A stretch of 64,000 nucleotides of DNA from the NCBI GenBank assembly GCA_029865265.1, contig JAOUHG010000007.1:1-64000 (forward strand), in the 5' to 3' direction. A program made the position numbers and the translations under genes. The notes beneath the pieces are model-generated. The model had not been told where the DNA came from and did not search any database. It worked only from the letters and a program-made list of their open reading frames with translations. The stretch comes from Candidatus Krumholzibacteriia bacterium (lineage in GTDB: Bacteria > Krumholzibacteriota > Krumholzibacteriia > WVZY01 > JAKEHA01). Positions 26,101-34,202 of the stretch are shown here, in pieces (position 1 is the stretch's first letter; each line of letters starts with the position of its first letter).

Positions 26101-26428
26101 CGGTTTCGGCGGGCCGGGTGGACTTGACCCGCTCCGGCGGGGCCTGCACCGAGTCGGGCCGCGACACCTCCGCGGGGCGAAGCGCGTAGACGGGCGAGAG
26201 CAGGAAGGGCTGCCGCTGGTAGCTCACCACCACGCGCGCGCCCGGGGGGATGTCGATCCGGAAGCGGATGGTGCCGAGGTGATGGTTGACCTGGTAACCC
26301 TCGGGTGGAACCGCGACGCCGTCGAACGCGACGCGCACGCTGCCCGGGACGATGAACGCGGCGGTGAGTGTGATGCGCTCGCCCGGGGTCGGGCTCTTGA
26401 GGGTATCGGCCACCGCGCCCCACGGCAC
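23123..26428 (-). CDS. Very large outer-membrane beta-barrel protein of unknown function
   Basis: At least 1101 residues. The N-terminal 90 residues look like an Ig-type fold. Then comes a block beginning NLVFGGTKSVSFSTGSN, with LDQSLEATVEGQL and the recognisable RALLSDNNLPIQPEGNTEEL segment, which I associate with uncharacterised outer-membrane proteins of FCB candidate phyla. A module VYVNGARMERGQNHDYVIDY resembles repeats in SprA-type proteins (weak). The C-terminal ~650 residues are repetitive amphipathic strands ending ETRAYF. The GTG given here is the first standard start codon; 31 further in-frame codons up to 26521 encode a clear signal peptide (about RAQYRPLVAALIAGVLAA, cut after ARA) but contain no ATG, GTG or TTG. 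Coupled to the TamA-like gene. Confidence 0.78.
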   Translation of the reverse strand: MPWGAVADTLKSPTPGERITLTAAFIVPGSVRVAFDGVAVPPEGYQVNHHLGTIRFRIDIPPGARVVVSYQRQPFLLSPVYALRPAEVSRPDSVQAPPERVKSTRPAETGTPPNLVFGGTKSVSFSTGSNRGQTLDQSLEATVEGQLTPTIKVRALLSDNNLPIQPEGNTEELQYFDRVFVEIEGPNAKAALGDIALDDRTSSFSPLTRQLRGFSGAAWQRRGRVAVAAAETKGQFRTVEFRGTSGLQGPYALLSQARTTSDVIIAGTERVYVNGARMERGQNHDYVIDYDAGTVTFTPRRAITSDTEIAVDYEVTQESYERSTVLTGAEDVQLGAGVRLGVVWAREADDRDRPISVVLSEADQQTLAAAGDSANLAITGGVAPADSGKGTYVLVPADSLAGTPAHYRFDELRGDLIVTFVEVGTGAGDYRRAGISSRGVAYYEFVGAGNGAYRVGRQLPLPALLDVATARVGCAQGDVTFDAEWNVSDHDENRFSSLDDDDNVGQAAQARIGIERGEAWRVGVSAAGSMLEERFTSFDRARPWYYYRDWNLEDVALSGREVTGEVALSLARKDALSVRYSLARLDRTTFEGVKHEALLAGRRGDRGFNARAFATDMNGDDNERTRRHLGLDGSWGVWRVIPGATVVSEEYRSAYTAQPDSGRAYQLLGVWLASRGAGRMTWRLTADRRDTQDIDPASDDFRDTRRNDTFGGLLAYRSRGSASAELQLTHQFELDQLTGAEITTDLARIKAGGAWDGIGLRADADYEVSQNDAATLQRSVVFVGEGKGDYNEQGEAVGKGKGDFTVVFLPTPESTPVHTVGFNLRIVWKPSARQWNGSGAGRWVLRNVSLDQTIGIREESTFEPAWQVYLMVPSALQRDETTVFGTSTLRQDWSLLDGYRNVSLVYRYLREDLEDNRFEGVRENAFTSEHSLRLTRSLSKRLTTTFEAGRRADRRAGVGIAAGTGSTYDVETWSGLAGVGILVAPGATLDIDLRGTRARDADSGAEQSTLRLNPRLVWRVAEQINVFGTYELASVRDAGDVVTTPIIFAREGRAHRWSITPNLRISRIISIFATYSGRNEVVFSGRRVTEHEFRLETRAYF

Positions 26429-26522
26429 CGTGTCCGCACGTGCAACCCCAGCACCCGCGGCCAGAACGCCGGCGATGAGGGCGGCGACCAGGGGCCGGTA
26501 CTGCGCGCGTGTTCCGTGGATG

Positions 26523-27449
26523 CTACATCACCTTGAATACGCGCAGAGACTGGGTGGCCGCGTCGGTCACGAACAGGCGGCCCTCGCGTCCCAGCGCGAC
26601 ATCGGTCGGCTCGAACGCCGCACCCTCCTGCGCGATGAACGCGCGCACCGCGCCGCCGTCGGCGGGCAGGACGAAGACACAGCGCGCCACCGGGTCGGCC
26701 ACGTACACCGTGCCGTCCTCCGCCGCCACCGCGCGCCGCGGGCGCCGCATGGGATTGTCCACGCCGGCGCCGGGCAGGGTGCGGCGGTGCGATCCCGAAT
26801 CCGAAAACACCTGCAGCCGCCCGTTGCCCGAATCCGCAACCAGCAACTCGCCGCGCGGGGTGAATGAGACCCCCAGCGGCGTATCGAACTGCCCGTCGAA
26901 CGTCCCGTAGTTCCCGAAGGCGACGTCGATATTGAGGTACGTGTCGAGCACCAGCACCTTGTGGTTCTCCACGTCGGTGATGGCCAGCCGCCCCGACGAA
27001 TCCACATCCAGACCGTAGGGCGAGATGCGCCGGCCGGTTTGCAGATCCTCGAAGTTCAAGAGCACGTCGCGGAACGATCCGCTGGAGTCCCAGCGCAACA
27101 GCATGCGATCGGTTTCATCCACCGCATAGACGAAAAAACCGCGGATGGAGACATCCGAGGGACGAAAGGCGGGCTGGCCGTCGGGAATCTGAAACTCCTG
27201 GCACGCGCCGACGCTCCGAAACACGATCAAACGCGGCGGCGACGTATCCGCCACCACCACGTTGCCACCGAAGTCCGTGCACACCCCCGCCGGCTTGCCG
27301 GGGGTGATGGTGGCACACGCGTTCCACGCGGCGTCGGGTGTGAGCAGCGACGCGGGCTCGCCACCCGTGGCGGGAGGCGGCGCGTCGGCGCCCGGCGCGC
27401 ACGATGCGGCCCCGAGCGAGAGAATGATCATTGCGAGGGATGTGCGCAT
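26523..27449 (-). CDS. NHL-repeat beta-propeller lipoprotein
   Basis: A 308-residue lipoprotein. The lipobox LGAASC puts the acylated Cys at residue 17. The rest forms about six NHL/SMP-30-type blades, each with a GLDVDSSGRLAITDVENHKVLV or GVSFTPRGELLVADSGNGRLQV pattern. It is likely attached to the outer membrane, facing the periplasm or surface. In FCB genomes such propellers often act as binding scaffolds; no catalytic residues are evident. Its stop codon (26523) lies within the probable signal-peptide extension region of the large outer-membrane protein, so the two genes abut. No specific ligand can be named. Confidence 0.8.
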   Translation of the reverse strand: MRTSLAMIILSLGAASCAPGADAPPPATGGEPASLLTPDAAWNACATITPGKPAGVCTDFGGNVVVADTSPPRLIVFRSVGACQEFQIPDGQPAFRPSDVSIRGFFVYAVDETDRMLLRWDSSGSFRDVLLNFEDLQTGRRISPYGLDVDSSGRLAITDVENHKVLVLDTYLNIDVAFGNYGTFDGQFDTPLGVSFTPRGELLVADSGNGRLQVFSDSGSHRRTLPGAGVDNPMRRPRRAVAAEDGTVYVADPVARCVFVLPADGGAVRAFIAQEGAAFEPTDVALGREGRLFVTDAATQSLRVFKVM

Positions 27450-27479
27450 GGTCCCGTCCCCCAGTCCGGCACCGGCGCG

Positions 27480-28244
27480 CTAGAACGGCCTGGTCAGCGT
27501 GAACGCGACGTCCACACCGCCCGGCGCCGGTGAAAGGTCCAGGCGATAACCAACGTCGGTATCCTTGTGCATACCGCGCGCGGCGGCGTAGGCGAAGATG
27601 GCGCTCACCACCCGGTTGGCCGCGGCGGCCGCAAACATGTAGTCCGCGCGCCGGTACGAGGTCTTGCTGGACGAACGCATCTCGGAGTACTGCAGGCGGC
27701 GCTCCAGCGAGGTCCACTGCCAGGGCTCGTAGTCCGCCACGCGGTTCTCGATGAAATACTGCTGGAGCTCCGCGCTGGTGAGAACCTGCCGCAACTCGAA
27801 GCGGCCGTCATCCTTGACGTCGGCCTCGTAGATGGCCGAGTTATCGTACTCGCGGATGGTGGCGTAGAACTCGTCGGAATGCCCGGTCTGCGTGACCCCC
27901 GCGAACTGCACCGCCAGGTTCTGGTACTCGTCTTCACGGCCGCTGCCCTGCATCTGGAACACGGCGTAGGACACCCAGATTGCGCCTTCCACCGCGAAGA
28001 ACGCGGCCGCGCGCCCGTGGTTGCCGAGCTTGTAGTCCCCGAGCCCCGGGATCAGCAGCGAGTACAACACCGCCTTGCCGGGTGAGAGGGGCTCGGACAC
28101 TCCCCGGGTGTCGGCGTCGTACTGCCACGCATTCGCTTCCGCGGGTGGCGCCGGCACCGAGGCCGCGTCGCGGAGCGAGCCCGCCGCCCCCGGCGCGGGC
28201 AGCGACAGCGCCGCCAGAATCAACAGAACCGCAATCCGCCTCAT
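27480..28244 (-). CDS. DUF5683-like exported/membrane protein, copy A
   Basis: A 254-residue protein with a signal peptide (residues 1-19, MRRIAVLLILAALSLPAPG). It has the landmark VLYSLLIPGLGDYKLGNHGRAAAFFAVEGA (about residues 52-81), where PGLGxxxxGxxxRA followed by a hydrophobic helix is typical of DUF5683-type proteins of Bacteroidota and relatives. The C-terminus ends VAFTLTRPF, a terminal Phe as in outer-membrane proteins. The ATG at 28244 overlaps the stop of the upstream paralogue (ATGA). Function unknown; the tandem copy and neighbouring barrels point to an envelope role. Confidence 0.72.
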   Translation of the reverse strand: MRRIAVLLILAALSLPAPGAAGSLRDAASVPAPPAEANAWQYDADTRGVSEPLSPGKAVLYSLLIPGLGDYKLGNHGRAAAFFAVEGAIWVSYAVFQMQGSGREDEYQNLAVQFAGVTQTGHSDEFYATIREYDNSAIYEADVKDDGRFELRQVLTSAELQQYFIENRVADYEPWQWTSLERRLQYSEMRSSSKTSYRRADYMFAAAAANRVVSAIFAYAAARGMHKDTDVGYRLDLSPAPGGVDVAFTLTRPF

Positions 28245-29125
28245 TTGAACCGTACCTCCAGCGCGAGTTCGCCGCCGTCCAGGCCGCGCGGCCTCGCGCG
28301 CAACGCCATGCCGCCGCCTTCGCCGCCGTCCTGTGCGCCGCGGCGGTTGTGCACGATGATGGCGGTCTCCGCCAGTGAGAAGGCGCGCGCCACCACGCTT
28401 ATCCAGATGAACTCGTTGGCCTTGTCGAGCGAGTCGTTGCTCTCGCCGCGCATGGCCCGGTACTGGTCGCGCAGCGCGGTATCTTCCAGGTACGGGTCCG
28501 CCGACGGATCCCAGTCCGACCAGCCGGAGATGTACCAGTCGTACTTGCCCAGATTCTCGTAGTAGTGCTGCTTGTCCTCGTCCCGGGAGACATACGGAAC
28601 GTAGCCGGGCCAGGCGCCGCTGCCGGAACCTCCCTGCCCGCACAATTCGAGGTTCTCGAGCGTGCGCGTGCCGTCGCCGTACTGCTCGACGTTGCACGGA
28701 TGATCATCGATCCACTTGTCCATGTTCCAGTACGTGTCCGCGAAGGACTCGTACGCGTCGCGCTGGTCCATGCCGTCGCTGTGGTAGACGGCGTAGCCGG
28801 TCCACGCGAGGATCTCCGCCGCCACCAGGGCGATGCCCCGGCCGTAGTAGCCCATGGATATCTCCCCCGTGCCGGGAATCAACAGCGAGTACAGCACCGG
28901 CAGGTAATTCTGTTTGGGAGCGGCGTCCGCGGACGCCACCATGGCGGGGTCGAAGGAAAAACGCGCCGGCTGCGGTGCCGTCAACGGCTCATGCGCCGCG
29001 CCCGCACTGGTGCTGTGCGCCACCAGCATGGGCGGCAGCGCATCCTGCGCCCGCGCGGCGCAAAGGGGTGCGGCCACCGCGCCACTGAACAAGACGAGCG
29101 CGGCGGCAAAACGACATACCTGCAT
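28241..29125 (-). CDS. DUF5683-like exported/membrane protein, copy B
   Basis: A 294-residue paralogue of the following gene. Signal peptide at residues 1-26; core motif VLYSLLIPGTGEISMGYYGRGIALVAAEI (about 77-105) aligned with copy A; then a 100-residue acidic Tyr/Trp/Asp-rich domain (RDAYESFADTYWNMDKWIDD) and a second hydrophobic helix. A single pair of cysteines (DDHPCNVEQ, LELCGQGG) could form a disulfide. GGAGG lies 9 bp before the ATG. Between it and copy A there is a 4-base overlap, so the two are probably made in fixed ratio. Function unknown. Confidence 0.72.
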   Translation of the reverse strand: MQVCRFAAALVLFSGAVAAPLCAARAQDALPPMLVAHSTSAGAAHEPLTAPQPARFSFDPAMVASADAAPKQNYLPVLYSLLIPGTGEISMGYYGRGIALVAAEILAWTGYAVYHSDGMDQRDAYESFADTYWNMDKWIDDHPCNVEQYGDGTRTLENLELCGQGGSGSGAWPGYVPYVSRDEDKQHYYENLGKYDWYISGWSDWDPSADPYLEDTALRDQYRAMRGESNDSLDKANEFIWISVVARAFSLAETAIIVHNRRGAQDGGEGGGMALRARPRGLDGGELALEVRFK

Positions 29126-29190
29126 CTGTCAAAGCCTCCACTGGGGCGCCGGGGCGGCCGGTCGCCGGTATTGCAGGGGGTCCGCAGGGG

Positions 29191-30183
29191 TTAAAACGTA
29201 AAGTACAGCGACCAGCGGTGCACGCGCTCCAGCGTCTGCGCCTGGGGCACGTTGGCGTAGTCGAGCGACAGCTTGTCCTTGTAGATGAAGCCGAGTCCGT
29301 ACGTGAAGTCCTTGAAGTCGCCGTCCTGGTCGTAGACGTATCCAAGCCGGCCCGCCAGCAGATTGACGTACCGGTACTCGGTGCCCACGTGCCACACCTC
29401 GCTGCGCCGCGTGTCGATGTCGCTGTCGATCAGCCACACCAGGCTCTGCTCGAGGTCGAAGGTGAGCAGCAGGTTGCTGATCTCGTCTGCGACGGGCGTC
29501 CACGCGAGCCCCAGGCGGCCGGTGAACGGCAGCGGATCGCTCTGTTCGCGATCGATGAAGGCGATGTTGGGGCCCATGTTGGTGAGCGCGAAGCCGATGT
29601 TCAGCCGCTGCTTCTGGAACTTGTACAGGGTACCCAGATCCACCGCAAAGCTGGTGCCGGTGCCGTCGACGTTGTCCTGGGTGAAGTTGGCAGGCGCGTA
29701 GTCGACGCGGATGAACTTCATGGAAATGCCCGCGCCGAAGTTGTCGCCCACCAGCATGGCGAACGACGCGTTCAGCGCGCCTTCCCAGCTGTCGAAGTAG
29801 CCCAGCGTGGTGCCCTGCGGGTCGGTGGCCACACTTTCGCCGTAAGTGAGATAGATGAGGCTCGCCTGCCACACGCCGACGTCGCCCGCCGGCGCGGAGT
29901 AGCCCAGGTACTCGTAGTAGACGTCCGAAACCAGATCCGGCACGAGCTGGCTGTGCATGAACGCGAGGCTGCGCTGCTTCATGAACGCGAGCCCGCCCGC
30001 GTTCCACCAGCCGGCGGTGGCGTCGTCCGCAACGGCCACGAACGCCTCTCCCATGCCGTTGGCGCGCGCGCCCGGGGGAATGGTCAGCGACGGCACCGCC
30101 GCCTCCGCCTGTGCGAAGGCGCTGGAGTGCGAACCCACGATCGCGAGCACGAACACGACACCCAACAGTTTCCGAAACGTCAT
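29191..30183 (-). CDS. PorV/PorQ-family outer-membrane protein
   Basis: A 330-residue barrel protein with a signal peptide (1-24, ending AFAQ). The N-terminal block IPPGARANGMGEAFVAVADD followed by ATAGWWNAGGLA is the hallmark of the PorV/UPF0164/FadL-like family. The chain ends in alternating strands with terminal RWSLYFTF. In Porphyromonas PorV (LptO) carries type IX cargo from the translocon to the PorU sortase. The PorU-like protease is the next gene upstream, supporting that role, although PorV-like proteins also occur in non-secretion contexts. AGGAGG 5 bp before the ATG; own promoter in the 64-bp gap. Confidence 0.85.
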   Translation of the reverse strand: MTFRKLLGVVFVLAIVGSHSSAFAQAEAAVPSLTIPPGARANGMGEAFVAVADDATAGWWNAGGLAFMKQRSLAFMHSQLVPDLVSDVYYEYLGYSAPAGDVGVWQASLIYLTYGESVATDPQGTTLGYFDSWEGALNASFAMLVGDNFGAGISMKFIRVDYAPANFTQDNVDGTGTSFAVDLGTLYKFQKQRLNIGFALTNMGPNIAFIDREQSDPLPFTGRLGLAWTPVADEISNLLLTFDLEQSLVWLIDSDIDTRRSEVWHVGTEYRYVNLLAGRLGYVYDQDGDFKDFTYGLGFIYKDKLSLDYANVPQAQTLERVHRWSLYFTF

Positions 30184-30206
30184 GGAATCCTCCTAAGTAC
30201 CAGACA

Positions 30207-30236
30207 ATAATAAGGCTTCAGGACCTGAGCGGTCAA
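30207..30236 (-). promoter_or_regulatory. Promoter of the PorV-like gene
   Basis: On the minus strand TTGACC (30236-30231), an 18-bp spacer, then TATTAT (30212-30207), followed 18 bp later by a textbook AGGAGG and ATG. It lies entirely in the 64-bp gap behind the PorU-like gene. It would drive the downstream envelope block (PorV-like, DUF5683 pair, NHL lipoprotein, large barrel, TamA-like) and possibly hutHUI, because gaps there are short. Confidence 0.7.
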
Positions 30237-30247
30237 GGCTGGCGCCG

Positions 30248-33200
30248 TCATCGGATACGGGTCAGCTTGCCGCGCAGGACCGTCGGGGGTCGGTCCAGTC
30301 CCACGAAATCCACTGTTGCCACATACAGATAGGACCCGTTGGCGATATCGTCGCCCGCGGCGTCCCGGCCATCCCATTCGATCCATACCTCGCCACCGTC
30401 CCGGATCTGCTCGATCCGCCGCACCCGCTTGCCCGACACCGTGAAGATGTCCACGGTCACCGAGGCCCGGTTGGAAAGCCGGAACAGGAACTGGGTCGAG
30501 GTCTGAAACGGGTTCGGGTAGTTCATGACCGCCTGCGCGTAATAGTCCTGCGCATCGGTCACGTCGAAGAACAGCGTATCGAGCGCGGTTGCACCGAAGC
30601 TGTCGCTCACCTTGTACACCAGGCGGTGCTTTCCGACGTCGAGGTCCGGCAACGGGAACAGCAGCACGCCCGACGTATCCACCCCCCCGTGATCGAAGGA
30701 GAAGTACTTGTTCACATCGATGGGCACCGGGAGATCATCGATCAGAATCGCCTGCCTCCCCTCGTTGGTCGTGGCCAGGATGTTGATGCCGTCCTGGTCG
30801 CGCACCAGCGCACGCACCGTGTCGCCGGGCTTTACCACCTTGAGGCCGCTCTTGAACCCCAACTCCACGCGGGGCGCGCCGTCGAGTTGCTTGAGCGCGA
30901 GCGAATCCGCCAGCGTGGGCGCCGCCACCACCAGCACGCTGTCGATGGCCTCGGCGGCATCGCTCCCGCCGGCGTCGGCGTACGCGGCGGCAAACGCGAG
31001 CGGACCGGTGGCCGCCAGCCGCGGCACGCGGAAGCTCACCTCGAACTCCCCGTCGTGGACGTCGGCGGAACCGCTGTAGATCACGCCGCCGGGGACGTCG
31101 TAGTTCATCACGATGGCCGTGTTGCAGCGCGTCTGGTACGCGCGGCGAATGCGCGGCTCGCGCACCGTCACCGTCACCGCACCGGTGAAACCGGCGTCGG
31201 TGGCGCCGTCCCGCAACACCCGGCCGCGCAGCACGTGGCGCGCGCCGGCCACCAGTGTTTCCTGGCCCGTGGTCTCGAAACGCAGTGCCTGCCGCGCGAT
31301 GGCCGGCCTCATGGCCGGGTCGCCGAGCAGGTTGTACTTCCAGTTGTTCTCTTCCTGGAAGGGCTGGAAATACGTTTCCGCCGCAGAGTGCAGCTTGGAC
31401 GCCATGGCGGCCACGCCGATGGGTGCATCGGTATCCCCCAGCCAGCGCGGCGTCATCAACTTGAACAGCGCGGCATTGAGCTTGGCGTTGGGGCCGGGGT
31501 AGGTTTCCCGGGACGCGGTCATCGTGGCCACCGCACCCCCTTCGGCGCGAACAATGAGCTTCTCGGAGAGGCTCTTGCCGGCCGGATTGGCGAAGTCTCC
31601 AATCGTGCAGCTGAACGCCATGACCACCGGCAACCGCAGGCCGTTGTTGAGCTGGCTCACGTCCGACCCCAGGAACACCTGCTCGTCCGCCATCTGCTGC
31701 GAACTTCCGTGTCCGATGTAGTTGACCACCAGCGCGCCCTGGTTCCATTCGTCCAGGAACTCCAGCCTCGACTGCGGCTTCACGCTGCCGATCTGCGCGT
31801 ACTCGGTGAGGTAGATCTTGCGCACCGTCAGGTAGTTGGCCGCGTAGGTGTAGGTGATCGCCTCGGATTCGTCCGTCCACGATGTCTCGCACGCGGACTC
31901 GAACGACGACAGTTCGTCGTCCGCCACCAGGATGATTTCATCGCGCCACGTCTCGCGCGGCGAGTCGAGCTCGTACCCGATCACCTTGTCGACCGCAATC
32001 GACGCCTCTTCCGCGGATTCGACCGGCAGGCGGCCCAGCGCGACGTCCATGACCGACGCGCCGCCCACCTGATCGCTGGCGTCCATGTGGGCGAACCAGT
32101 CGTCGGTCGCCATGGCGAACAGCGTGGTGCGGGTGAAGTACAGATTGGTCGGAACATAATCGGGCTGTGCACTCGCGTTGTTGCGAAAGTCGACCGTCGC
32201 GTCACCCAGCAGCAGCACGTAGCCCAGCCGGGGATTGCCATTGGCGTCGATTGCGTTTTCGTACAGGAACTTGATGTAGTTGCGAATCGCCATCGGGTCT
32301 GGGAGCCCCGCCGAGAAGTTGTCGAAGATTTCGTCGGTGGTGACGACCTTCACCGATGGATTGCCGTAGAACGGAAGATGGGCAGCCCGATGGGCGCGAA
32401 GGCGCTCCGCCGCCGCGCGGAAACCGGCGTGACACACGATGAGCATATTGGGACCCGCGCTCTCGTTGCGCAGATCCACCGGGGTTACGCGCGTCACGCT
32501 GGGCTTGCGCAGGGCTCCCCCGCTGCCAACCCAGTAGTGGCGCCGTTCGGCGGCCAGGCTGGATGAGAAGCGAACGCGCCGTCCGCCACCGGATGGGGTC
32601 ACCTCGGCGCCGGTCAGTTCGAAAGGCGACCACGGATCGGTGACATCGAACGCGTACAACGTCCCCTGGGTGGTGAAACTGGTGGCGCTGAAGTTCACCA
32701 CGCCGCTGGTATCGGGCGACGAGAACGCGATGGCATCGTCGACAGCGCGGATGCGGCGTTCGTAGCCGATCGAGAACCAGGCGAAGAACATCTTGTCGAT
32801 GGGATTGAGATCGCCAGGAACCTGCAGACGGAACTGGTTGGCGCCGTTCAGCAGAAAGTCGCCGCTGATACGCACGGGAACTCCGTCTTCGAAGTAGCGG
32901 TGGGTCACCTGTGCGTTCCACACCAGCCCGCCCACGGTGCGCTCCACCCCGCCGCGAAGATTCAGGTACAGCGCATGGTGCCCGATGTTGCTGCCCGTCG
33001 GGTCGTTGGCCGATACGTACGGGGCGAGCGCCACGGATCGAAACACCTGCGGGCGCGACGCAACCAGGTCGCGGACGTCGATCGACACCAGGCCGTAGCG
33101 CGAGTTTCCCGGGCGCGGCACGTCGAGCCACAGCCAGCCATCGCCGCGGTAGTCGAAATCGCTGATCAGGTCGCGCTCCCGGTACTCGCGGTGGAAGTAG

Positions 33201-34126
33201 GTGGTGCGGTCCGGCGCCGCCACCGGCACCGCGGCCACGCCGGCCATGCGCAACGGGGTTCCCCCCAACGCGCCTCCCCAGGAGAGGAAGTACGTGTTGC
33301 TCTTTGCGTGGCTGTGACGGTAGTGGAGCGTGTCCGCCGCCGGACCGTAATAGTCCGCCCAGTCCTCGGCGCCGACGGCATAGAACACAATCCGGTCGCT
33401 GGCGTCGAAGGTCCCGTCGGAGCCGGCTTCCACGCGCAGGGGAACTTCGCGCATCGCCTGCCCAGGCTGCCACGACCCGTTGGCGTCGGTCAGGTCGCGC
33501 GCCTGCATGCGCACGCCGCCGGTGTATGCACGCAACGTCGCGGGATCGATGCCGGCGAGGCTCACGCCGGCCGCCGAAAGATCCGCGCCGGTGACTGCAT
33601 ACATGCCGCGGGAGGCGAGCGTGAGCCGGGCCCAGTTGGGCGAGCGCGAGAACCACGGATCCGGCGACCCGCTGCGCGGTGTCACCGGAAACACGTCGGT
33701 ATTCACGACCAGCGCCTTGAGCAACGGATCCACGGTGCTTGCGTCGCGCACCTCGGCCGCGGGCGTGTAGTCCACGGTCACGGTGGACAGCGGCAGGCCG
33801 GCCGGGACCGAGACCCGCACCCACAGGGCGCGCGTGCCACGGTATATGAACGGCTGGGATACGATGATGGTGTCGGCGAGGGCGTCTGCGCGAATCGCGG
33901 CACCCGCACCCGGCTCGAAATCAACCGACCACGTGCCGCCGGGGGATATGGCGACGAAGAAGGTCTGGATGACGGGCTGGTTGTCCGGGCTTTCGCTCGT
34001 CAACTCGATCACGACGCGGCCATTGCTGTCCGAGACGGTGCGGACCTGCCCGCCCGCATAGACGGAGCCGGCCGCCGTGAGCGCGCACAACGCGAGAATG
34101 AAAATCGTAATCTTGACTGAACGCAT
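30248..34126 (-). CDS. PorU-like gingipain-family (C25) cysteine protease, type IX secretion sortase candidate
   Basis: A 1292-residue exported protein with signal peptide MRSVKITIFILALCALTAAG. A long beta-rich N-terminal region (about 30-480) is followed by the peptidase C25 domain (about 500-900) with the catalytic pair visible as VVNYIGHGSS (His near 802) and VMAFSCTIGDF (Cys near 840). Then Ig-like domains, and a final FlgD/CTD-type domain starting NYPNPFQTSTQFLFRLSN and ending in a kink-free strand LRGKLTRIR. In Bacteroidota PorU cleaves cargo CTDs and joins them to A-LPS. The adjacent PorV-like gene supports this; a secreted gingipain-like protease carrying its own CTD is the alternative. 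The ATG at 34126 is chosen because the upstream 56 codons lack any signal-peptide character. Confidence 0.83.
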   Translation of the reverse strand: MRSVKITIFILALCALTAAGSVYAGGQVRTVSDSNGRVVIELTSESPDNQPVIQTFFVAISPGGTWSVDFEPGAGAAIRADALADTIIVSQPFIYRGTRALWVRVSVPAGLPLSTVTVDYTPAAEVRDASTVDPLLKALVVNTDVFPVTPRSGSPDPWFSRSPNWARLTLASRGMYAVTGADLSAAGVSLAGIDPATLRAYTGGVRMQARDLTDANGSWQPGQAMREVPLRVEAGSDGTFDASDRIVFYAVGAEDWADYYGPAADTLHYRHSHAKSNTYFLSWGGALGGTPLRMAGVAAVPVAAPDRTTYFHREYRERDLISDFDYRGDGWLWLDVPRPGNSRYGLVSIDVRDLVASRPQVFRSVALAPYVSANDPTGSNIGHHALYLNLRGGVERTVGGLVWNAQVTHRYFEDGVPVRISGDFLLNGANQFRLQVPGDLNPIDKMFFAWFSIGYERRIRAVDDAIAFSSPDTSGVVNFSATSFTTQGTLYAFDVTDPWSPFELTGAEVTPSGGGRRVRFSSSLAAERRHYWVGSGGALRKPSVTRVTPVDLRNESAGPNMLIVCHAGFRAAAERLRAHRAAHLPFYGNPSVKVVTTDEIFDNFSAGLPDPMAIRNYIKFLYENAIDANGNPRLGYVLLLGDATVDFRNNASAQPDYVPTNLYFTRTTLFAMATDDWFAHMDASDQVGGASVMDVALGRLPVESAEEASIAVDKVIGYELDSPRETWRDEIILVADDELSSFESACETSWTDESEAITYTYAANYLTVRKIYLTEYAQIGSVKPQSRLEFLDEWNQGALVVNYIGHGSSQQMADEQVFLGSDVSQLNNGLRLPVVMAFSCTIGDFANPAGKSLSEKLIVRAEGGAVATMTASRETYPGPNAKLNAALFKLMTPRWLGDTDAPIGVAAMASKLHSAAETYFQPFQEENNWKYNLLGDPAMRPAIARQALRFETTGQETLVAGARHVLRGRVLRDGATDAGFTGAVTVTVREPRIRRAYQTRCNTAIVMNYDVPGGVIYSGSADVHDGEFEVSFRVPRLAATGPLAFAAAYADAGGSDAAEAIDSVLVVAAPTLADSLALKQLDGAPRVELGFKSGLKVVKPGDTVRALVRDQDGINILATTNEGRQAILIDDLPVPIDVNKYFSFDHGGVDTSGVLLFPLPDLDVGKHRLVYKVSDSFGATALDTLFFDVTDAQDYYAQAVMNYPNPFQTSTQFLFRLSNRASVTVDIFTVSGKRVRRIEQIRDGGEVWIEWDGRDAAGDDIANGSYLYVATVDFVGLDRPPTVLRGKLTRIR

Positions 34127-34202
34127 GTGGCAACAAACGCGCGTCTTCACGGCCGCCGCTGTCGGTCGGCCGTTCGCACGCAACGGGTGGCTGCGATCTC
34201 CT

